Assembly (NCBI GenBank): GCA_023382455.1
Contig: JAHDVX010000001.1
Coordinates: 124,001-188,000, forward strand
Direction of reading: 5' to 3'
Source of the DNA: Flavobacteriales bacterium
GTDB lineage: Bacteria; Bacteroidota; Bacteroidia; Flavobacteriales_F; PHOS-HE28
Length of the DNA: 64,000 bases
The position numbers and the translations under genes were made by a program. This document shows, in pieces, positions 1 through 7,162 of the stretch. Numbering within the stretch: the first letter of the stretch is position 1; every line of letters starts with the position of its first letter. The notes beneath the pieces are model-generated. The model searched no databases. It was not told the origin of the DNA and saw nothing but the letters and a program-made list of their open reading frames with translations.

Positions 1-1
1 G

Positions 2-1801
2 GTGAAGCTGCCGGTGATCGTACACAACCTGCACGACAAAACGGAGGTGGTGCAGAACGCGCTGGACCTGCAACGCAAGCTGGATGCCCTGGCCATCGAA
101 CAGCACAAGGCGGGCGGGCGCTACATCCGGCCCATCGTGCTCTTCCAGGCCGAGCCGCGCACCCGCGACGACAACACCACCTTCGACAAGCTGAAGCAGC
201 AACTGCTGAAGCTGCGGATCCCCGAGGAGCGCATCAAGATCAAGACCGCCGACCGCGATGAGCTGAAGGGCATCGACCTGATGGACCCGAAGTGCCCGGT
301 GCGCTACATCATCACGGTGAACGCGCTGAAGGAAGGCTGGGACTGCCCTTTCGCGTACATCCTCGCCTCGCTGGCCGACCGCAGCAGCGCGGTGGACGTG
401 GAACAGATCCTCGGGCGCGTGCTGCGCCTGCCTTACGTGCGCGCACACCAGCACGAACTGCTGAACATGAGCTACGTGCTCACCGCCAGCACGAAGTTCC
501 AGGCCACGCTGGAAGGCATCGTGAAAGGGCTTCAGCAAAGCGGTTTCAGCGAACACGACTACCGCGCCGCGGACCTTTCCAGCACGTCTACGGCCCCTGC
601 TTCCACTGCGGCCGAACTGGACTTCGATGAGATCGACACCGCGCGGGTGAGCTACGACCCCGAAGGCGGAACGGCCGTGTCGCCGGGCTCGCAGGTGGAA
701 GCCATCACCGCTGCGGCCGCCGCCGAGAACAAGGCGTTGCAGGACCGGTTGACCGCCGACGGCGACGAGATCCCCGACCCATTGATCACCGAAATGCCCG
801 GAATCGTGAAAGGCCAACCCATGCGCGAGGAGCATGCCAAGCAAGTGCGCAAATTGAAACTGCCCCAGTTCGTGGTGAAGGTGCCCGGCTCGCTCTTCAC
901 CGGCAAGGACGAAAGTTGGCAACCGCTCAGCCAGGAATTGCTGCTGCACGGTTTTGACCTGGCCAAGGAGGACACCAAGATCGACTTCGACGCCGTGGAC
1001 CCCGAGCTGGCCAGCATCGACGTGACTGGGCAGACAAGCACGAGCCTGCCGATCGCGATCACACGCATAAGCGGCAACCTGCTGAACGACCCGCAGGTGC
1101 AATACCTGTTGAGCAAGCCGCAGGACAGCCGCATCGAGGACGTGGCCCACGCGCTGATGCGGGCCGTGGGCGGCGTGCCCCCGATCGCGGACCCGCACCT
1201 GGTGGCCTACATCAAGCGCGTGATGGCGGACTGGGACGGCGAGCGGCTGAAGGACGCGATCGTGCAGAAACACAAGTACGCCCGATTGATCCAGCTGAAG
1301 GTGCGGTCCCTCGCCGATGCCCATGCCGAGCGGGAATTCAAGCACCGGGTGCAGGTGGGCACCATCCGCACGGAGCCGCTGTGGGGCTTCAGGAAGGTGC
1401 TGGTGCCCGGTGAATTGGCACCACCGTTGGCCGGTTCACTCTACGAACGCGAAGGGGCCATGGGCGAGTTCGAGTCGAAGGTGGTGCAACAGCTCGGCGG
1501 CCTGCCGAACATCGCGTGGTGGCACCGCAACCTCACGCGCGGCAAGGGCTTCCCGCTGAACGGCTTCAAGTACCGGCACTACCCGGATTTCATCCTCGGC
1601 ACGAAAAGCGGCAAGGTGCTGCTGATCGAGGCCAAAGGCGAACAGCTGATCGGTGAGGACAGTGATGCGAAGGCGCGTCTCGGCCGCGAGTGGCAGCAGC
1701 TCTCCGGCCCGGATTTCCGCTACTTCATGGTCTTCGACAAGCGCAAGGTGGACGGTGCGTACACGCTGGCCGAGGCCAAGGGACTGGTGGGCGGGATGTG
1801 A
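2..1801 (+). CDS. Type III restriction enzyme Res-like / DEAD-box helicase C-terminal part with PD-(D/E)XK nuclease motif (5' end truncated by window)
   Basis: Helicase C motifs (ITVNALKEGWDCPFAYILASL, VEQILGRVLRLP) and C-terminal PDFILG..VLLIEAKG nuclease signature; ORF open to the window start. Confidence 0.8.
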   Translation: MKLPVIVHNLHDKTEVVQNALDLQRKLDALAIEQHKAGGRYIRPIVLFQAEPRTRDDNTTFDKLKQQLLKLRIPEERIKIKTADRDELKGIDLMDPKCPVRYIITVNALKEGWDCPFAYILASLADRSSAVDVEQILGRVLRLPYVRAHQHELLNMSYVLTASTKFQATLEGIVKGLQQSGFSEHDYRAADLSSTSTAPASTAAELDFDEIDTARVSYDPEGGTAVSPGSQVEAITAAAAAENKALQDRLTADGDEIPDPLITEMPGIVKGQPMREEHAKQVRKLKLPQFVVKVPGSLFTGKDESWQPLSQELLLHGFDLAKEDTKIDFDAVDPELASIDVTGQTSTSLPIAITRISGNLLNDPQVQYLLSKPQDSRIEDVAHALMRAVGGVPPIADPHLVAYIKRVMADWDGERLKDAIVQKHKYARLIQLKVRSLADAHAEREFKHRVQVGTIRTEPLWGFRKVLVPGELAPPLAGSLYEREGAMGEFESKVVQQLGGLPNIAWWHRNLTRGKGFPLNGFKYRHYPDFILGTKSGKVLLIEAKGEQLIGEDSDAKARLGREWQQLSGPDFRYFMVFDKRKVDGAYTLAEAKGLVGGM

Positions 1802-1818
1802 GCCATCTTCGTAACACC

Positions 1819-2046
1819 ATGTCGAAGAAGAGCAAACCGGCCGATGCTGTGAAAAGCCGCGCCCGTTTGGTTGGTAAGCGCGCCACTAAACGGGTCCCGG
1901 CCAAAAAGGCTGGCAGCCGCAAGAAAGCAGCGGACAAAGCCCAACCGCCGCAGAAGCTCTTCCATGCGAAGGAGTGGTTCGGCGCCTTTCCGGAACTGGT
2001 CGGACCCACGTTGAAAGTCCAGCGGCAGATGCGCGATGAGTGGTGA
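1819..2046 (+). CDS. Small Lys-rich protein with antitoxin-like C-terminus (..GPTLKVQRQMRDEW)
   Basis: ORF overlaps a downstream PIN-like start by GTGA; tail resembles antitoxins that end in RxMRDEW; N-terminus low complexity. Confidence 0.45.
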   Translation: MSKKSKPADAVKSRARLVGKRATKRVPAKKAGSRKKAADKAQPPQKLFHAKEWFGAFPELVGPTLKVQRQMRDEW

Positions 2047-2105
2047 GCGCATCGTGTGTGGACACAAGCACGTTGGTGGACTATGCCAAAGGCGTTGACG
2101 AATAA
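2043..2105 (+). pseudogene. Truncated PIN-domain (VapC-like) toxin N-terminus
   Basis: GTG frame reads VSASCVDTSTLVDYAKGVDE*, matching the N-terminal D-T-S-x-L-V-D-Y PIN motif, then stops after 20 aa. Confidence 0.5.
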
Positions 2106-2163
2106 ACGCTACCCGGCCGCTAATCTGCAGTCGCAGTTCACTGGTTCACAGTATATTACACAC

Positions 2164-2207
2164 GCCTTGCAGATTAAGCATATCGCGATATGCTTAATCT
2201 GCAAGGC
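2164..2207. repeat. Perfect 44-bp palindrome GCCTTGCAGATTAAGCATATCGCGATATGCTTAATCTGCAAGGC
   Basis: Manual reverse-complement check, both 22-nt arms match exactly. Confidence 0.95.
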
Positions 2208-2210
2208 AAC

Positions 2211-2534
2211 TCATTTGTAGGTGGCTTCCACGGCCGCGATAGCCCTGACACCTCGGTGATAGACGTACAAGGCCGTGGGCACATACCTCAATTCAATGCC
2301 CTGCACCGTATGGGTAAGTGACTTCGTCCGGGTGGTTACCACCGCCCACGGCAGCTTGCTGCGCTTGGCAAAAGCCAGCAGGCTCTTCAAGCCTCCGGGC
2401 TGGTCCACATAGCGATCGCTCCACTTCACCTCACAGACCCGATCGGGCTTCAGGTGGGCATCCAAGCGCACCAGGTCCACTTCACCCTCATTATTCCCCG
2501 CTTTTGCGCGAGCGTCCGATGCATATCGGACCAC
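2211..2534 (-). pseudogene. C-terminal fragment of DUF4143-type P-loop ATPase
   Basis: GNNEGEVDLVRLDAHLKPDRVCEVKWSDRYVDQPGGLKSLLAFAKR resembles the DUF4143 tail; no ATPase domain upstream. Confidence 0.55.
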
Positions 2535-2542
2535 GCTCGTGC
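2508..2542. repeat. REP-like hairpin GCGAGCGTCCGATGCATATCGGACCACGCTCGTGC
   Basis: Inverted repeat with GCGAGCG/CGCTCGT ends and inner TCCGAT/ATCGGA stem; same head as elements near 10.1 and 11.0 kb. Confidence 0.6.
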
Positions 2543-2617
2543 TTCCTTATGATTACCCCCCTGACCCGCACCTCTTCCACCGCATAGCGTAACTTGCCTT
2601 GGCCAAACAACTCCGCC

Positions 2618-4144
2618 ATGCGTCAACTTCTAGTCCTTTTCATTGGGTGCATGGGCGTAGGCGTCTCCGCGCAGGTGCTGTTTGCTCCCGTCGGCGCCAA
2701 TTGGAACTACAACGGCCATCACTGGGAAGATCACGGCATGATGCTGTGGTTGCCTTATGTGGACCAGATCAGCTGCACGGGCACGGAGGTGGTGGACGGC
2801 CGCTTGTGCTCCGTCCTCTCCCCGACCGATCCCATTGGGCCGATGATCTGGTGCAACTACATACCACCCTACCTGAGCCTGGAGAACGATACCGTGTACT
2901 ATTGGAACAGCCTGGATTCCACGTTCCAGGTCCTGTACGTGCTGAACACATCCATCGGCGACAGTTGGACAAGCCCCAGCCCGATCCATGCCCAGACGGA
3001 TGAGTTCGATGTCACATGGACGGTGCTGGACACCGGGCACATCGAGGTGGATGGCGTCGTGCTGCGGCAATGGGCCCTGCAGTCGGACCAAGGTGTGCCG
3101 GACACGCTGACCGAGCGAATGGGCCTATCCTCGTCGCTCACCCCTTGGAACTGGGGCATCTGGAGCGGCTGTGACCTGGCGCTACTGGAAAGCCTGCGCT
3201 GCTATGCCGACGATGAGATCAGCTGGATGGCACCCCAGTTCACCGCCTGTGAACTGACCACCGACCCTCCGCCCAGCGAAGCGATCCCCTTTGACATGGC
3301 GGGCAACAGTTGGTACGTGGCCAACACCTTCCCGGCCGCGAATGCCCAAAACCCCAGCTTCGCGGCCACCCGCACCACCCGTTATTTCTACAATGGCAGC
3401 ATCAGCGCACAGGGGGTGACGTGGAAGAACCTGTACGCCGAACCCACGTGGGAGGACAACCCCACGGCCACGCTCCAAGGCCATGTGCATCAAAGCGGCC
3501 CGATCGTGCTGTTCATGGACACCCTGGGCGGCATTGACACGCTGTACAACTTCAACCTACAGGTGGGCGATTCCGTGCACTTTCCCGGGATCGGCCAGAT
3601 GAACCCGTACCTGACCATCGAGGCGATCGATACCGTGATGATCCAGGACCATCCACACCGCCGGTTCCGGTTCAGCGAGGATTGGGGCATCTTGGAGGCC
3701 TATAACAGCGATGTATGGATTGAGGGCATCGGCAGCCGCAGTGGCCCGTTGGCGCCACGGATGCCGGAGGACCTGAGCACGGGTAGCAGCGGATGGCCCG
3801 ACTCCACACGCACCACCTGCTTCCTGGCATGGGACAATGTGCTGTGGCAACATCCTGGCTACCCTTCGTGCGCCACGAACATCCTGCTGGGCGTGGATGA
3901 GCTGGCCACCAGGCGGATCAATGTGTATCCCAATCCGTCCTCCTCCACGGTGCACATTGAGAACCTGCCCGCCGGTCGTTATCCGTTCCGCATCACCGAC
4001 CTGCTGGGCCGAACGGAGCTCATGGGTGAACTATCAACCACCTCCGGGGTGCCGGTCGTCGATCTTCGGTCGTTGCCCCGGGGCCTGCACCTGCTTCACC
4101 TCGAAGGTGAGCGGCCCGTGACCTTCCGATTGGTCCGGGAGTGA
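2618..4144 (+). CDS. Secreted protein with T9SS type A C-terminal sorting domain
   Basis: Signal peptide MRQLLVLFIGCMGVGVSAQ; C-terminal INVYPNPSSSTVHIENLPAG...DLLGR. Confidence 0.8.
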   Translation: MRQLLVLFIGCMGVGVSAQVLFAPVGANWNYNGHHWEDHGMMLWLPYVDQISCTGTEVVDGRLCSVLSPTDPIGPMIWCNYIPPYLSLENDTVYYWNSLDSTFQVLYVLNTSIGDSWTSPSPIHAQTDEFDVTWTVLDTGHIEVDGVVLRQWALQSDQGVPDTLTERMGLSSSLTPWNWGIWSGCDLALLESLRCYADDEISWMAPQFTACELTTDPPPSEAIPFDMAGNSWYVANTFPAANAQNPSFAATRTTRYFYNGSISAQGVTWKNLYAEPTWEDNPTATLQGHVHQSGPIVLFMDTLGGIDTLYNFNLQVGDSVHFPGIGQMNPYLTIEAIDTVMIQDHPHRRFRFSEDWGILEAYNSDVWIEGIGSRSGPLAPRMPEDLSTGSSGWPDSTRTTCFLAWDNVLWQHPGYPSCATNILLGVDELATRRINVYPNPSSSTVHIENLPAGRYPFRITDLLGRTELMGELSTTSGVPVVDLRSLPRGLHLLHLEGERPVTFRLVRE

Positions 4145-4167
4145 CCGCTGCGCGGACTTGGCCCAGC

Positions 4168-5988
4168 TCACCCCACGACCATTTCGACCGCTAGCAGGGC
4201 ACGCAGCTCCTCGGCGTGGCGCTGCAGTTGCTCTTTGAACCGCTGCATTTGGTCCATGGCCTTGCGGTGGATCACCGGGGCCAGTTCCTCATAGTAGTGG
4301 ATGCCCTGCAGCAGGTTGTCCTTGAAGTTCTGCAGGTGCCGCCGCTGCCGGTCGGTGGCGTCCTTGGCCAGCTGCTCCGCCTCGCGCCGCAGGTAGTCCA
4401 CGTAGAGCTTCAGTTCGTTGATGAACATGTGCGGCCGCTCGGTGGTGTTGAGCAAAGAGAGCCTTCCGTGGATATGGTCCACCATGGTGCGAAGGGACAC
4501 CACGCGCGAGAAGTAGGCCAGGTTCGGTCCTGGGCAGATGGTGACGGCCTCCAGCTTGTGCGCGGGGTGCATGCCGTTCTTCAGGAGGGCACCGGCGCCG
4601 AGGCCTTCACACAGGCAATCCTTCTCCGTGATCTTCGCGGCTTCCCGCTCGTAAGCCTCGGGAGCGAGGTCCATGGCCTTGAGCTGTTTCAGTTTCAAGT
4701 CCATGTATTGGCGCGAGGACGTGCAGATGGGGATCTCGGTGAACTCGGTATTGGACGATAGGTACTTCTTGTAGCAGGGGCTTCCGGGGCGGTTCTTGGC
4801 GATGCGCAACTTGCGCTGGGCCTCGCCGGTGCTGTTGCGGAAATTGTGAAAGGGGATGCCCAGCGGGGAGGCCCAGCTCAGGAAGAAATCCTCCTGCTTG
4901 GCCTGCCGCAACTGTTGCATGGTGCCGTCGTCCACGCTGGTGGCCTCGGGCACCAGCAGGAAGGGGCTCCCCCACCCGGTCCCGTCCATGCCGTAGTGGC
5001 TGCGCAGGAAACGATCCTCCTCGGCGGTGCCGATGCCGCCCTGGACGGTGATGCGGAAGCGGCTCGCTGGATCGAGCGGCAGGTGGCCGCCTTCGGCCAA
5101 CGCCTTTGCGCAGACCGTGAGCAACTCGGCATTCAATTCATCGCGGCGGGCCTTGAACTCCTCCAGGATGGGGCCCATGAGGTGACCCTCCGTGGCAAAG
5201 GCATGGCCGCCGCAGTTGAGGCCGGACTCGATGCGGAACTCGGACACCCAGATGCCCTTCTTGGCGAGGATGCGCCCTTGCACCATGGCCGAGCGCAGGT
5301 CGCTCACCTTGAGGATGATCTTCTTGCGCGGGATGCCGTCGGGCCCGGGGAAAAAATCGGGGAAGGAGGCGATGTACGAGTAGATGCGCGGGTTGTAGCC
5401 GGCACTCATCACGATGGAGGAATCCAGCTGGCTGAGGGCGAAGCCGCGGAAGGCAGCCATGCCCTCGGCGTACTCCGGCGGCAATGGGGTGCCGTCCTTG
5501 GCATGCACCGTGCGGTCGATCTTGGCCATGATGTTCACATCGATGGCGCCGGGGCGGATGGCGGCCCGCAGGTCGGCTTGGGCGGCATTGCGTTGCGCGC
5601 CATCAGGCAGCGCGGTCATGGCCAGGTATCGGGCCCGCAGCGGGTGGTCATCGGCCAACAGGAGGAAATACTTCTCGATGTCCGACCCGGGCGTGAAGGC
5701 CTCGCTGCGCACGCGTTCGGTATTGCGCTGCACCAGGCGCTGGAGCAGGTCCAGGTAGGCGGTGATGCGCATGGCGCGGTGGTCCACCTCCTTATTGGGG
5801 ATGTGATGGAACGGTTCGCCGGCAAGCTTGCAGTGGTGCTCGCGCATGCGCTCCACCAGTTCATCCTCGATGATGGAGACCACCGAGGAGATGCCCAAGT
5901 GGGCCACCTTGAGCGGCGTATCAATGGTGTAGCCCAGCCCCATCACGGGGATGTGGAAATGATGCGGGCGCGGATGGCTGTTCTGCAT
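4168..5988 (-). CDS. Conserved uncharacterised Bacteroidota protein, possible TIM-barrel (nitronate monooxygenase-like)
   Basis: 606-aa ORF; PVMGLGYTIDTPLKVAHLGISSVVSI and VQGGIGTAEEDRFLRSHYGMDGTGWGSPFL; clustered Cys in second half. Confidence 0.55.
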   Translation of the reverse strand: MQNSHPRPHHFHIPVMGLGYTIDTPLKVAHLGISSVVSIIEDELVERMREHHCKLAGEPFHHIPNKEVDHRAMRITAYLDLLQRLVQRNTERVRSEAFTPGSDIEKYFLLLADDHPLRARYLAMTALPDGAQRNAAQADLRAAIRPGAIDVNIMAKIDRTVHAKDGTPLPPEYAEGMAAFRGFALSQLDSSIVMSAGYNPRIYSYIASFPDFFPGPDGIPRKKIILKVSDLRSAMVQGRILAKKGIWVSEFRIESGLNCGGHAFATEGHLMGPILEEFKARRDELNAELLTVCAKALAEGGHLPLDPASRFRITVQGGIGTAEEDRFLRSHYGMDGTGWGSPFLLVPEATSVDDGTMQQLRQAKQEDFFLSWASPLGIPFHNFRNSTGEAQRKLRIAKNRPGSPCYKKYLSSNTEFTEIPICTSSRQYMDLKLKQLKAMDLAPEAYEREAAKITEKDCLCEGLGAGALLKNGMHPAHKLEAVTICPGPNLAYFSRVVSLRTMVDHIHGRLSLLNTTERPHMFINELKLYVDYLRREAEQLAKDATDRQRRHLQNFKDNLLQGIHYYEELAPVIHRKAMDQMQRFKEQLQRHAEELRALLAVEMVVG

Positions 5989-6316
5989 GGGTGTGGATCG
6001 CTACGGCAATGGTGAACGGACAGACCGGCCCGCTGTGCCGAAGGGGTCAAGAAGTGCGAAGTTCAGGATAAACGAGGCGGCCCGGCCTGACCAAGGTCAT
6101 CGGAAGAGGTGGACCTGACAAGTATTGGTCACTCAGCAACTTACCCTGCTTCCCTCCCCAAACTTGGGGGCCGGCCCATGACCGGCACGGAAACCACAGC
6201 TGTATCCTTCCGTAGTACACCGGGTTTACTGAGCGGACACGCCAATGGACAGCACCCTTCCGTTGCATACATCATCCTCGACCACTTCCGCTGGCACGAA
6301 CGGTACCTTCGCCGCC

Positions 6317-7105
6317 ATGGCCAAGACCAAAGCCCAGCGCAGCAGGATCGACCTGAGCTTCCTGAGCGGCCCACGCTCCCGGTGGAAGGAGTTCAAGACC
6401 CTGCTGCACATCGCACAGCAGTTCTTCTACGGCTTCCGCAAATTGCACTTCGTGGGGCCGTGCGTCACCTTCTTCGGCAGCGCCCGATTCCCGGAGGATC
6501 ACCCCTACTATGAGGTCACCCGTTCCATCGCACGACGCGTGGGCCGCGTGGGCTTCACCGTCATGACCGGTGGCGGCCCCGGCGTGATGGAGGCCGCCAA
6601 CCGCGGCGCCAAGGACGTGGGTGCCACCAGCGTGGGCTGCAACATCGTGCTGCCCCATGAACAATTCGCCAACAAATACCTCGACGTGGACCTCACCTTC
6701 GACCACTTCTTCGTGCGCAAGGTGCTGCTGCTCAAATACAGCGTCTGCTTCGTGGTGATGCCCGGCGGCGCCGGCACCATGGACGAACTCTTCGAAACGG
6801 CCACGCTCATCCAGACCGGCAAGGTGAAGGGCTTCCCCATCATCCTCTACGGAAAGGAGTTCTGGGGCCACACCCTGAAACAACTGGAACACATGGTGGG
6901 CCAAGGCACCATCAGCAAGGGCGAGATGAATTTCATCCACGTGGTGGACAGCGTGGAGGAGGCCACCGCCGTACTGCAAGACCAGCTGGTGGACATGTGG
7001 CAGGACCGCAAGGGCAAAGGCGGGGACATCCCGGAATGGTGGTTCCTGAAGCAGCCCATAAAGGGCAAGACATTCCAAGAGCGCCAGCGGGAAGCTTCCG
7101 TGTGA
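6317..7105 (+). CDS. LOG family / TIGR00730 Rossmann-fold protein
   Basis: GGGPGVMEAANRGA and PGGAGTMDELFE motifs. Confidence 0.9.
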   Translation: MAKTKAQRSRIDLSFLSGPRSRWKEFKTLLHIAQQFFYGFRKLHFVGPCVTFFGSARFPEDHPYYEVTRSIARRVGRVGFTVMTGGGPGVMEAANRGAKDVGATSVGCNIVLPHEQFANKYLDVDLTFDHFFVRKVLLLKYSVCFVVMPGGAGTMDELFETATLIQTGKVKGFPIILYGKEFWGHTLKQLEHMVGQGTISKGEMNFIHVVDSVEEATAVLQDQLVDMWQDRKGKGGDIPEWWFLKQPIKGKTFQERQREASV

Positions 7106-7113
7106 ACGATCCG

Positions 7114-7158
7114 TTAACCTGGGGGTAAGGATGGCGCAATGGCCGTCCGGGACTTTTG
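7114..7158 (+). promoter_or_regulatory. Candidate PHO-like box (TTAAC-N6-GTAAG-N6-GCAAT) plus -7 box GACTTTTG
   Basis: 5-mers at 7114, 7125, 7136 (11-bp period) and -7-like element at 7151. Confidence 0.45.
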
Positions 7159-7162
7159 CGGC

